From assembly GCA_018828205.1 (NCBI GenBank), contig JAHJWA010000377.1:1-13406 (forward strand): a stretch of DNA of 13,406 bases, given 5' to 3'. Positions 1-7,388 of this stretch are shown one piece after another; position 1 is the stretch's first letter, and every line of letters starts with the position of its first letter. The translations under genes were made by a program, and so were the position numbers. The DNA is from Alphaproteobacteria bacterium. GTDB taxonomy: Bacteria > Pseudomonadota > Alphaproteobacteria > Sphingomonadales > Sphingomonadaceae. The notes beneath the pieces are model-generated. The model was not told the DNA's origin. It did no database searches and was given only the letters and a program-made list of their open reading frames with translations.

Positions 1-118
1 AATGGCCTTCTCCGCAGACGAGGCCACCATCGACAAGGTCGCAGTCGGCGATCGCGTCACCTTTGAATTTCGAACCACAGAAGGCGGCGGCGAACTGACC
101 GCGATCTCCAAGCAGTAA
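1..118 (+). CDS. CusF-like copper-binding domain, C-terminal end (5' part outside window)
   Basis: The reading frame is open from the left edge and stops with TAA at 116-118. It encodes 38 visible residues, MAFSADEATIDKVAVGDRVT followed by FEFRTTEGGGELTAISKQ. The pattern of a Met-containing strand, then a K-V-G-D-x-V-x-F-x-F strand, then a last strand ending T-A-I-x-K is typical of the C-terminal half of CusF-type periplasmic Cu(I)/Ag(I)-binding OB-fold domains. In that family the domain is either a stand-alone chaperone or the C-terminal tail of a CusB/HlyD-like RND membrane-fusion protein. Which applies here cannot be seen. The ATG at position 2 is probably internal. The Cu ATPase downstream supports a copper role. 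Confidence 0.7.
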   Translation, partial: MAFSADEATIDKVAVGDRVTFEFRTTEGGGELTAISKQ

Positions 119-200
119 TAGGTGGCCTGCGCTGCACCGGAAGTTGGCGCGGCGCAGGCTCCGGAGCTTCTTGAGCACGAGGCAGTTATTGATACGAAAG

Positions 201-329
201 ATGATGATGAACTGCGATGGAATGATGCAAAACCCCGTGATGATGCTTGCAATGGGTGTGGTCTGGATTGGTTTGCTGGGACTAATAACACTCGGGATCT
301 TCGCATTCATAAAATATCTCAAGTCATGA
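201..329 (+). CDS. small Met-rich single-pass membrane peptide
   Basis: This is a 42-residue ORF beginning with three consecutive ATG codons (201, 204, 207) and ending TGA at 327-329. The frame stays open back to an ATG at 144, but the Arg-rich extension from there does not look like protein from such a family, and a weak purine-rich stretch (ACGAAAG) precedes 201. The N-terminal part (MMMNCDGMMQNPVMMLAMG) has eight Met and one Cys. It is followed by one hydrophobic helix (about residues 16-38) and a short basic tail, IKYLKS. The predicted topology is a short Met/Cys-rich head on a membrane anchor. It sits between a CusF-like domain and a Cu ATPase on the same strand. A role in Cu(I) binding is inferred from composition and place only; I do not recognise a named family. 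Confidence 0.55.
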   Translation: MMMNCDGMMQNPVMMLAMGVVWIGLLGLITLGIFAFIKYLKS

Positions 330-445
330 GCGGACCTCGTGTGTCTACGGGCAAACCTTTGGCGGGCTCAGCTATTCGGCCATTGTCGAAGACCTGGTGC
401 TCCGACAGAGTATCCAAACGACGCGCTCTTATTAGGGAATAACAA

Positions 446-2803
446 ATGACCGAGACTTTTTCCGACGCGGCTGACAAGCCGGTCCCCAGCGGAACTGCCG
501 TCGATCCGGTCTGCGGCATGAGCGTAGCAATCGAGGGCGCCAGCTTCGTCCACGAGCACGATGCTTCACAGCATTATTTCTGCTCTTCGCGCTGCCTTGA
601 CAAATTTCGGGCCGATCCAGAGCTGTATCTTTCGAACGCGCACCTCGATGCGGTCGAAGATGTTCCGGAAGGCGCAATCTACACCTGCCCGATGCACCCT
701 GAAATCCGCCAGCCGGGTCCGGGCTCCTGTCCGATCTGCGGAATGGCGCTTGAACCCGAGACGGTTACCCTCGACGAAGGGCCCGATCCAGAGCTTGTGG
801 ACATGCGTCGCCGATTCTGGTGGAGCACGCTCTTTACCGTCCCGTTATTTGCCTATGCTATGGGCGATCTCATTCCCTCCAGGCCGTTCGACAGCCTGAT
901 CGAGCCTGCCTGGGCACAATGGATCCAACTTCTGCTCGCAACGCCAGTCGTCCTTTGGGGAGGCTGGCCGTTCTTCGTGCGAGCGATCCAGTCGGTGCGA
1001 ACGATGAACCTTAACATGTTCACGCTGATCGGATTCGGTGTCGCGATCGCCTATTTCTTCAGTGTGGTGGCTACGCTGGTCCCCGGTATCTTTCCCGATG
1101 CCTTCCGGGACGAGGGAGGCCGGGTCGCTGTATATTTCGAGGCTGCGGCGGTGATCACGACGCTCGTCTTGCTGGGACAGGTGCTCGAATTGAAGGCGCG
1201 CGGCTCCACCTCGAGCGCGCTGCGAGCGCTTCTCGAACTGGCGCCTCCAACCGCGATGAAGATCTTCGGAAGGGGGGACGAGCGCGAAGTGCCGCTCGAT
1301 CAGTTGTCATCTAATGACCTTCTACGCGTCCGGCCCGGCGACAAGGTCCCCGTGGACGGCACAATCGAAGACGGTAGCAGCGCGGTCGACGAATCAATGA
1401 TCAGCGGCGAACCTCTTCCCGTCAGGAAGGGCGCAGGTGACACGGTCATCGGTGGTACCGTCAACCAGACGGGCAGCTTCACCATGCGCGCAACCCGGGT
1501 TGGCGCAGACACCATGCTGTCAAAAATCGTCCAGATGGTTGCAGAGGCACAGCGCAGCCGGGCACCGATCCAGCGCCTGGCCGACCAGGTAACCTCATGG
1601 TTCGTGCCGGTCGTCGTTGTGGTCGCAGTGATTGCTTTCATCGTGTGGGCTATATGGGGGCCCGCTCCGGCGCTCGCCTATGCACTGATCAACGCTATCG
1701 CCGTCCTGATCATCGCCTGTCCGTGTGCCCTGGGGCTCGCCACGCCGATGTCGATCATGACGGGCACCGGTAAGGGGGCGCAGCACGGTATTTTGATCAA
1801 GAACGCCGAGGCCCTCGAAACTCTGGAGAAGATCGACACGCTGGTCGTGGACAAGACCGGTACGCTTACACTGGGCAAGCCGGACCTTGTCAGCGTCAAC
1901 GTGCAGCCGGGTTACGACGAAACCGAGATGCTTGGGTTGGTCGCCGCAGTAGAAAGAGGAAGCGAACACCCGCTCGCGCATGCGATTGTCGAAGGCGCGA
2001 AGAAGCGAGGTGCTCCAGTTCAGGACGCCTCCGAGATCGATACCGTGACCGGAGAAGGTATCCAGGGCTTCGTCAATGATCGAAAGGTTGCCATTGGCAA
2101 TGACAAGCTGATGCAGCGCATCGGTGCCCTGAACGAGGAATGGCGTTCATCTGCAGAGAAAGGGAGGCACCTTGGCCACACTGTCATGTTTGTTGCGGTC
2201 GATGGAAAGCCGGCAGGTCTGATTGCAGTCGCCGATCCGATCAAGGAGACTAGTCGCACCGCAATTGCAGAGCTCCACGCCCGAGGAATACGCGTCGTCA
2301 TGCTTACCGGGGACAGCCGAGCGACTGCGCAGGCGGTCGCTGAGCAGGTCGATATCGATGAGGTTCATGCAAATGTCTCTCCCGAGGAGAAGCACAGCAA
2401 GGTCGAGGAGCTGAAGAACGCCGGTCGACGCGTCGCAATGGCCGGCGACGGTATCAACGATGCACCGGCCCTTGCCGCAGCGCATGCCGGGATTGCCATG
2501 GGAACAGGCACCGACGTTGCCATTGAGAGCGCCGGAGTAACTCTTGTCCGCGGCGATCTCGTGGGCGTGGTACAGGCCATTGTCTTGTCGCGCGCAACGA
2601 TGCGCAATATCAGACAGAATCTGTTCTTCGCCTTCGGATACAATGCGATCGGCATACCGATCGCAGCTGGGGTTCTCTATCCGTGGTTCGGGTTACTTCT
2701 CAGTCCGATGATTGCCGCTGCCGCGATGAGCCTGTCATCGGTCTCGGTAATCGGAAATGCATTGAGACTGCGGGCCGTTACCCTACCCCGCTTCGAAACA
2801 TGA
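446..2803 (+). CDS. copA: Cu(I)-type P1B ATPase with N-terminal YHS and heavy-metal-binding domains
   Basis: This 785-residue protein couples ATP hydrolysis to export of a soft metal ion across the inner membrane. Domains in order: a YHS-type Cys motif (DPVCGM, residues 20-25; YFCSSRC, 44-50); a heavy-metal-binding domain (YTCPMHPEI ... CPICGMALEP, 79-104); transmembrane helices; the actuator domain with SGEP at 320-323; the ion-binding CPC at 425-427; the phosphorylation motif DKTGTLT (Asp469); the HP dipeptide at 508-509; GDGINDAP at 667-674; and final helices with YN at 732-733 and MSLSS at 761-765. CPC plus YN plus M-x2-SS is the P1B-1 (Cu+/Ag+) signature. No CxxC HMA domain is present. 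The ATG at 446 follows AGGGAATAAC, an acceptable Shine-Dalgarno sequence. All catalytic motifs are intact. The symbol copA is by class; lineage-specific names (silP, copF) are possible. Confidence 0.93.
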   Translation: MTETFSDAADKPVPSGTAVDPVCGMSVAIEGASFVHEHDASQHYFCSSRCLDKFRADPELYLSNAHLDAVEDVPEGAIYTCPMHPEIRQPGPGSCPICGMALEPETVTLDEGPDPELVDMRRRFWWSTLFTVPLFAYAMGDLIPSRPFDSLIEPAWAQWIQLLLATPVVLWGGWPFFVRAIQSVRTMNLNMFTLIGFGVAIAYFFSVVATLVPGIFPDAFRDEGGRVAVYFEAAAVITTLVLLGQVLELKARGSTSSALRALLELAPPTAMKIFGRGDEREVPLDQLSSNDLLRVRPGDKVPVDGTIEDGSSAVDESMISGEPLPVRKGAGDTVIGGTVNQTGSFTMRATRVGADTMLSKIVQMVAEAQRSRAPIQRLADQVTSWFVPVVVVVAVIAFIVWAIWGPAPALAYALINAIAVLIIACPCALGLATPMSIMTGTGKGAQHGILIKNAEALETLEKIDTLVVDKTGTLTLGKPDLVSVNVQPGYDETEMLGLVAAVERGSEHPLAHAIVEGAKKRGAPVQDASEIDTVTGEGIQGFVNDRKVAIGNDKLMQRIGALNEEWRSSAEKGRHLGHTVMFVAVDGKPAGLIAVADPIKETSRTAIAELHARGIRVVMLTGDSRATAQAVAEQVDIDEVHANVSPEEKHSKVEELKNAGRRVAMAGDGINDAPALAAAHAGIAMGTGTDVAIESAGVTLVRGDLVGVVQAIVLSRATMRNIRQNLFFAFGYNAIGIPIAAGVLYPWFGLLLSPMIAAAAMSLSSVSVIGNALRLRAVTLPRFET

Positions 2804-2851
2804 CACAGAGGCGACCAAGCAGATGAGATACAAAGTGCTGAACGGACGACA

Positions 2852-3331
2852 ATGAACTCAGACCAGACTTCGTATGGAGAGGATCGTCGTATCTGGCTCG
2901 GTGCGCATCCCGCCCTGTGGATCGCGATTTTTGGGGCGTTGATCGCCTTTGCTTGGGAGATGCTCCAGCTACCGTTCTACGGCACCGGGGAGCTCAGTCC
3001 CGCGGAAGCAGCCTATCGATGTGGACTCGCCTCGTTGGGCGACGCCGGGATCATGGTAACTGCCTATTTGGGCGCCTCGTTGGGAAACGGTCGAACGCCC
3101 TGGATCGTAAAATGGCCGATCTCTCGCTTTCTCGTCTACCTAGCCATCGGCTTGGGCATTACCTCTGCCGTCGAACTTCTGGCTGTGGGAGCCGACTGGG
3201 GGTGGACATACAGCTCTCTGATGCCGCTGTTACCTGGAACCGGCATCGGTCTGGTCCCCATCATAATGTGGATTATCGTTCCTTCCGCGACCTTGTGGCT
3301 TGCGCGCAGAATGGGCGTCGGACCCAGTTAG
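2852..3331 (+). CDS. four-helix integral membrane protein of unknown function
   Basis: This 159-residue protein starts 48 bases after the Cu ATPase stop codon and on the same strand, so it probably shares its transcript. Four hydrophobic segments are visible at about residues 22-40, 60-78, 92-112 and 127-150. Conserved-looking features are WEMLQLPFY at the end of helix 1, a short C-bearing stretch AYRCGLASLGD before helix 2, an acidic Glu in helix 3 (AVELLAVG), and W-x-Y near residue 118 followed by MPLLPGTGIGL before helix 4. I know similar uncharacterised membrane proteins from metal-resistance neighbourhoods but no assigned function. A degenerate homologue of its N-terminus lies about 1.3 kb downstream (4143-4275), so the family was present twice in this region. 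Confidence 0.7.
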   Translation: MNSDQTSYGEDRRIWLGAHPALWIAIFGALIAFAWEMLQLPFYGTGELSPAEAAYRCGLASLGDAGIMVTAYLGASLGNGRTPWIVKWPISRFLVYLAIGLGITSAVELLAVGADWGWTYSSLMPLLPGTGIGLVPIIMWIIVPSATLWLARRMGVGPS

Positions 3332-3349
3332 GAAGGAGCACCTGAGCCA

Positions 3350-4062
3350 ATGATCGCTAGTGTGCAGATTCTGTCGACCCACGTCCACGCGGACGGGGGC
3401 CTGCACGAAATCCGAATCACAGGCATGAGCAGGGCCACGAGCTGAGCTGCAACGGTTTCGACCGAAGAATAGAGCCCGAGTTCTGCAAACCGGGGCAATC
3501 CCTAGACAAGCGTGGTGGGAATCATGCGATGCTGATCATGATCCCCTATTCGCTCGACGTGCTGGTCGCGATGGGCCAACTCCTCGTTCTGAACACGCGG
3601 CGAGGGCGACCGTTCTGGCGCTCCTTCTACCGCGGCGATGCGCTGCCGGGCGGTGGCAAGGACACCCATCCTGGCTTCGATGTACCGCTCGCCGGCTCTG
3701 CCGCGCGCGGCGCCACTATCCCGTAGACTTTGGCTGTCAACGTGATGATCGGCGTCTTCCTCATGTTTTCAAGGCTCGTTCTCGGCACAGAACCACCTCT
3801 CGCCGACAGCGATCATCTGGTGGGGGCGCTTGTCGTCACGGTCGCCGTGATAGCGATGGCGGAAGTCGCGAGACCGCTTCGTTTTCTGAACGCAGCGTTT
3901 GGCCTGTGGCTGATCGCCGCTCCCTGGCTGATGGATGGCGGCACCGGCATCACGGGCGGCATCGTTGGTTCTGTGCTCGGAGCATTGCTGATAGGCTTGA
4001 GCCTGCCGAGATGGCGCCGGAGCCACGAGCATTACGGGAGCTGGGATCGGTTCGTCGTGTAA
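3350..4062 (+). pseudogene. membrane protein with SPW-like C-terminus, broken by a frameshift and a nonsense codon
   Basis: Three reading-frame pieces form one protein. Piece 1 starts at ATG 3350, 12 bases after AAGGAG, and reads into HEIRITGMSRATS before a TGA at 3443-3445. The sense then continues in another frame at about 3439-3450 (LSCNGFDRRIEPEFCKPG), through IPYSLD and RGRPFWRSFYRGDALPGG, up to a TAG at 3724-3726. The same frame resumes directly after it (TLAVNVMIGVFLMFSRLVLG) and runs to TAA at 4060-4062. One missing base near 3440 would restore a single ORF of 237 codons, and TAG reads naturally as a mutated TGG (Trp). The last part has two or three hydrophobic helices with LWLIAAPWL and ends HYGSWDRFVV, resembling SPW-repeat proteins. 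From memory such C-termini occur in proteins annotated as vitamin K epoxide reductase family, but no CxxC redox motif is seen here. Two independent lesions make a pseudogene likely. Confidence 0.65.
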
Positions 4063-4142
4063 GATGTCTGTAGAAACAGCCTAGAGATCGTGGATCGAAC
4101 TTTCGCGAACTCGTCAGAACACCTGGAGAGGAGACACCAGCT

Positions 4143-4275
4143 CTGAACCGCAGTATCCCAGGCACGAAGCGCATGATCTGGCGCGGCGAATCCCGCTCTT
4201 TGGCGGGCCATATTCGGACTGCTCATCGCATTCACGTGGAAAATGCCGCAGCTCCCCCTCTATGAGAAGGGCGAT
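4143..4275 (+). pseudogene. 5' remnant of a second copy of the four-helix membrane protein family
   Basis: The conceptual translation matches the N-terminus of the intact protein at 2852. Frame A from 4143 (CTG where ATG is expected) gives LNRSIPGTKRMIWRG, against MNSDQ ... RRIWLG. After a shift equivalent to a 2-base deletion near 4182-4190, frame B gives NPALWRAIFG and LIAFTWKMPQLPLY, against HPALWIAIFG and LIAFAWEMLQLPFY. A good Shine-Dalgarno sequence (GGAGAGGAGA) lies at about 4123-4132, at the expected place before the lost start codon. Similarity fades after about 4275. A few residues at 4271-4306 (ILVWLRLVLGP) may derive from the C-terminus, which would imply a large internal deletion, but that match is weak. 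The start loss, frameshift and truncation indicate a dead gene. Confidence 0.6.
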
Positions 4276-4490
4276 CCTCGTCTGGCTCAGGCTGGTCTTA
4301 GGACCCGGCGCCGCTTTTCTCCTTCTTTTGCAACGCGCCAACCCATGGCCGCTGCACGCCGCATCAGAGGAAGCTCATCGCGACACGGCGCCGATCCAAA
4401 GTAATCGTTCGCGCGACAAGCCTGCGCACGCAGATTAGCACCCGCCAAGCTCGCACCGATGTACCGAGCGCCGCCATTCCATCTTCTTGA

Positions 4491-6449
4491 CTAGGCTTGC
4501 ATTGCGGCAGCTCTTCGCTGGCCTGCGCTGCTCCGGAACCCGAAGAACAATATCGCTGCGGTAATCGCCTGCGCAGTAATCGGCTCGACGGCAGGATAGA
4601 ATCCGATCAAGTCGAACCGGGGGAGACCCTCGATGAACGTTAGGCTCAGGACCCCCGCTTCTTGAAGCGCACCGATACCTTTGCCGGCCAGCACAACGGC
4701 AAGGACTGCGATGAGCCACGCACTGTACCTGAAGAACTGGGTAATTGGGAGTTTCCGGCTGTATCGGAGCATGATCCAGGCGAGGACCGCGAGGACGACG
4801 AGTGCCGACAGCGCACCGGCAAGAATGGTCCCGCTGTTCTGAGGATTCCACAAGGCCGCGTAGAACAGGATCGTCTCGAACACCTCGCGGTAGACAACCA
4901 CGAACGCAAGACCGAACAGGAACCAGGCAGAGCGGCGTGAAAGAGCCCTGCCCATCTTTTCCTGGATGTACCGCCGCCACTCGTCGGCGTGGCTTTTCCC
5001 GTGCATCCAGATGCCGACCGAGACGAGCACCACAGCCGCCAGTAGCGCGCCAAATCCTTCGGTAAGCTCGCGATTGGCGCCGCTTATGGTCACGAAGTAG
5101 GTCGCAGCGGCCCAGGTGACCACACCGGCGAGCAGGGCAGCAATCCACCCACCGTGGACGTAGGGCATGACCTCGGTCCGCTCCGACTTCCGGACAAACG
5201 CAATCATCGCTATCACCACCAGTAGCGCCTCGAGCCCCTCGCGCAGCAGGATCGTGAAGGCACCGAGGAACGTCGAAATGTCTGTCGCCGCTTCGGGCGA
5301 CAAGGCGGTCTCCGCCCGGTCCAGCAGTGGATCCATCTCCATAAGCTCGCTGCGTAGGTCCGCCGGCCGAACACCCGAGTTGATGCTCGCGCGAAAGCCG
5401 CTAAGCGCTTGCTCAACCTGCATCATCAGATTTCCGTCCCGTGTGGATAGAACCGCCTCAAGCGGTTCGAACCCATCGAGATAGGCGGAGAGGGCAAGTT
5501 CGTTGGCTCGCCCGCGGTCCCCCCGCTCGTACGCTGCAAGGCTTTCGCGCAGTTTGTTACGCACAAAATCCAGTGACCCCGAGCCTTCGGCGGTTGCTAC
5601 GATCTGCGGATTGGCTCGCAAGTAAGCCATGACAGCAAATGCCCGGTCATCCCCGATCTGCTGCGCCAACGCCGCTGGTGTCAAGGCGACCAGCGCTTCG
5701 AGATCAGGTACGAGACGGCGGATCTCAGCGTTCTCCTCCCAGAGGCGCTGGCCTTCTGCTTCGTGCGGGAAGGCTATGCCGCCAGCGTATAGAGCCAGCG
5801 CCCATCGATCTTGATCCGGGAGGGCAGCAAAGCTCGGCATGGTCGTGCCTTCAAGACCCTGCGTGATGACCTGGTAGAGTCCGAACGCACTGCGCTCCCG
5901 CGCGCGATCCTTATCGGTGAAGTCGATCGGCGGCGGATCGATGTTCATAAGCTGCGACGGCGGAGATTTGCCAGCTGCTCCGTGGCACGAGGCGCAGTTC
6001 TGGGCGAACAAGGCCGTTGCCCGGGTCAGGTCAGGCGCCTCGCTGGGGGCGAGCGGCACCGGGTGTTCCGCGAGCAGGGCGGCGGCAAGGCTGCGCGCCA
6101 GTTGTGCGACTTCACCGGCCGGCCGCTTGGCCGCAATGGCCTCCCTCAATTCTCTTGCGCGTTCCTGGAGCCCGCTCTTGTTCCGACTGGCCGGAAGGCT
6201 GCCGATCCGCTCGGCGACCGACCCTGAGAACTCCATCATCTCGTCGTATTCGAACTGGTTCGACACCTTCCCGTCGGAAACGGCTGCCCCGTAGTCCACA
6301 GCCACATAGTCAAGCATTCGCCAGGTAGTCGCAACTCCGGGTGCGCCAGCGCGCGCTGCACCAGAAGCCACAACGCTTAGGAGGAGAACAACGATGAGGA
6401 CAAGCACTCGGCCATTGCGGCCCCAGGAAGGCAAACTGCGATCGGACAT
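4491..6449 (-). CDS. cytochrome c-FTR1 fusion, iron permease
   Basis: This is a 652-residue fusion. Residues 1-35 are a signal peptide or anchor (hydrophobic VLVLIVVLLLSVVASGAA, then ARAGA). Residues about 145-225 are a c-type cytochrome domain with the haem motif CASCH (152-156) and a likely Met ligand in TTMPSF (Met204). A soluble helical linker (about 230-390) follows. The C-terminal part (about 393-640) is an FTR1/EfeU-type permease with seven or so helices and both iron-permease signatures, REGLE at 403-407 and REVFE at 521-525. In this family the REXXE glutamates carry iron across the membrane; the cytochrome may take electrons from ferrous iron oxidised during uptake. The gene stands alone on the minus strand with no EfeO/EfeB partner in view. 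The ATG at 6449 gives a clean signal peptide; the Shine-Dalgarno sequence is weak. The 5' and 3' neighbours are not co-directional close partners. Confidence 0.9.
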   Translation of the reverse strand: MSDRSLPSWGRNGRVLVLIVVLLLSVVASGAARAGAPGVATTWRMLDYVAVDYGAAVSDGKVSNQFEYDEMMEFSGSVAERIGSLPASRNKSGLQERARELREAIAAKRPAGEVAQLARSLAAALLAEHPVPLAPSEAPDLTRATALFAQNCASCHGAAGKSPPSQLMNIDPPPIDFTDKDRARERSAFGLYQVITQGLEGTTMPSFAALPDQDRWALALYAGGIAFPHEAEGQRLWEENAEIRRLVPDLEALVALTPAALAQQIGDDRAFAVMAYLRANPQIVATAEGSGSLDFVRNKLRESLAAYERGDRGRANELALSAYLDGFEPLEAVLSTRDGNLMMQVEQALSGFRASINSGVRPADLRSELMEMDPLLDRAETALSPEAATDISTFLGAFTILLREGLEALLVVIAMIAFVRKSERTEVMPYVHGGWIAALLAGVVTWAAATYFVTISGANRELTEGFGALLAAVVLVSVGIWMHGKSHADEWRRYIQEKMGRALSRRSAWFLFGLAFVVVYREVFETILFYAALWNPQNSGTILAGALSALVVLAVLAWIMLRYSRKLPITQFFRYSAWLIAVLAVVLAGKGIGALQEAGVLSLTFIEGLPRFDLIGFYPAVEPITAQAITAAILFFGFRSSAGQRRAAAMQA

Positions 6450-6468
6450 GGAAGGCTCTTATTAAGGA

Positions 6469-6490
6469 TGCGACTGATAATCAATTGCGA
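6469..6490. promoter_or_regulatory. candidate Fur-type site upstream of the iron permease
   Basis: A 22-bp imperfect dyad, TGCGA-x-TGATAATCA-x2-TTGCGA, lies 19 bp upstream of the permease start codon. It has the AT-rich GATAAT core and flanking TGC/GCA-like ends seen in many proteobacterial Fur boxes. Placement next to an iron-uptake gene supports iron control. The match is by eye and only moderate. Rhizobial-type Irr or RirA sites would look different. Confidence 0.35.
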
Positions 6491-6702
6491 AAAGGGCGGC
6501 CGGGGCCAAGGTCACGCAGCTGCGGTCCAGGCGGCGCGGCTCGGCATGCGAGCTGTTCGCCAAAGTCCCGGGCGCGGTCGCTATCGGCGGCTTATAATTG
6601 TCAATTTCGCATGGTTGTTGGTACGCAATACATGCTCGTTGCACGTGTCGCAGCGCTGACGAGCCGCAAGGTCAGGCTCCGGCGCGAAGTGTCTTCTGCG
6701 CA

Positions 6703-7341
6703 TCAATGTTCCTCCGCAAGCTCCCGCCTGGCGCCACGGATGATCTCCCAGGCCGAGTGAAGAAAGACGATGGCGATGATGGCTGCGACGACGAGATCCG
6801 GCCAAGCGCTCTGCAGCCAGTAGACCAGGCCGGCGGCTATGACGACCGCGACATTGTTGATCGCATCGTTGCGCGAGAACAGCCAAATTGCCCGCGCCTG
6901 GGCATCGCCGCTGGCCCGAAAGCGGGCCAGGACGAGAGCAGCCGTGACGTTTACAGCCAGAGCCGCGATCCCGATGCCCCCCATCAGCTCCGCGTCGGGC
7001 GGCATGGCGTTCATCGCGCGCCATGCCGCCATCCCGAGCACCCACACACCGAGCAAAGCGAGGAATAGCCCCTGGGTGAGCGCGACCTTCGCGCGAGTGG
7101 ACGCGGCCCATGCCAGCGCGAGCAGCCCGATAAAGGTGATCGACCCGTCGCCCAGGAAATCGAGCGAATCCGCCTTCAGCGCCTGGCTGTCAGCAATGAA
7201 GCCACCGAACAGCTCGATCACTCCGAACCCGACGTTGAGGATGACCACGATCCAGAGCGCGCGGCGATATGCGGGATCGACGGCAGCTCTATCGGTGTCA
7301 CCGTGGCAGCCGCAGCCGGTATCTTCTGTCGATTCTGTCAT
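6703..7341 (-). CDS. short cation diffusion facilitator (CDF) family transporter
   Basis: This 212-residue protein is predicted to exchange a divalent metal for protons across the inner membrane. It has a Cys/His-rich N-terminal tail (GCGCHGDTD, residues 9-17) and about six transmembrane helices. The helix 2 metal-site motif is ADSLDFLGD, with Asp61 and Asp65 as the usual D-x3-D pair. The helix 5 motif is SRNDAINNVAVV, with Asn158 and Asn162 where many CDFs have H-x3-D. The protein ends about 20 residues after helix 6 (RGARRELAEEH), so the usual cytoplasmic C-terminal domain is absent. Such short CDFs are a known subgroup, and nothing suggests truncation. The start at 7341 is preceded by AGAGAGG. 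A MerR-type promoter and operator sit directly upstream, so metal-induced expression is expected. Substrate unknown; Zn, Cd, Co and Pb are all possible. Confidence 0.88.
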   Translation of the reverse strand: MTESTEDTGCGCHGDTDRAAVDPAYRRALWIVVILNVGFGVIELFGGFIADSQALKADSLDFLGDGSITFIGLLALAWAASTRAKVALTQGLFLALLGVWVLGMAAWRAMNAMPPDAELMGGIGIAALAVNVTAALVLARFRASGDAQARAIWLFSRNDAINNVAVVIAAGLVYWLQSAWPDLVVAAIIAIVFLHSAWEIIRGARRELAEEH

Positions 7342-7347
7342 AACGCC

Positions 7348-7378
7348 TCTCTAGAACCTCCAGTTACTGGAGGAGCAA
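7348..7378 (-). promoter_or_regulatory. MerR-type promoter of the CDF gene
   Basis: Read on the minus strand there is a -35 TTGCTC (7373-7378), a 19-bp spacer holding the palindromic operator, and a -10 TAGAGA (7348-7353). The overlong 19-bp spacer is the hallmark of promoters that MerR-family regulators activate by DNA distortion. The -10 element ends only six bases before the ATG, so transcription would start at or very near the start codon. AGAGAGG, which could be the Shine-Dalgarno sequence, overlaps the -10. Confidence 0.7.
7357..7373. promoter_or_regulatory. MerR-family operator, copy 1 (CDF promoter)
   Basis: A perfect 17-bp palindrome, CCTCCAGT-T-ACTGGAGG, lies between the -35 and -10 of the CDF promoter. 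It differs from the copy at 8089-8105 only in the central base. Its form (pyrimidine-rich arm, AGT, one base, ACT, purine-rich arm) is that of zinc, cadmium and lead-sensing MerR regulators. Confidence 0.8.
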
Positions 7379-7388
7379 GTCTGTTTTT

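Noticed and set aside
122..442. 106-codon ORF in the copper region
   Set aside because: It overlaps the Met-rich peptide in another frame, has no ribosome-binding site, and its composition (scattered charged and Cys residues) matches a non-coding frame.
4435..5148. 237-codon ORF on the minus strand
   Set aside because: It lies in a different frame inside the FTR1 fusion, which has full-length motif support; the long open frame is a by-product of high GC.
6591..6609. Second Fur-like or promoter element (TTATAATTGTCAATTTCGC)
   Set aside because: It shares only a loose AT-rich resemblance with the 6469-6490 dyad, and the TTGACA and TATAAG elements on the minus strand are only two bases apart.
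6703..7341. Truncation of the CDF gene, because it lacks the cytoplasmic C-terminal domain
   Set aside because: The protein ends naturally after helix 6 with a charged tail, and short CDFs without this domain form a known subgroup; the downstream DNA shows no continuation of the missing domain.
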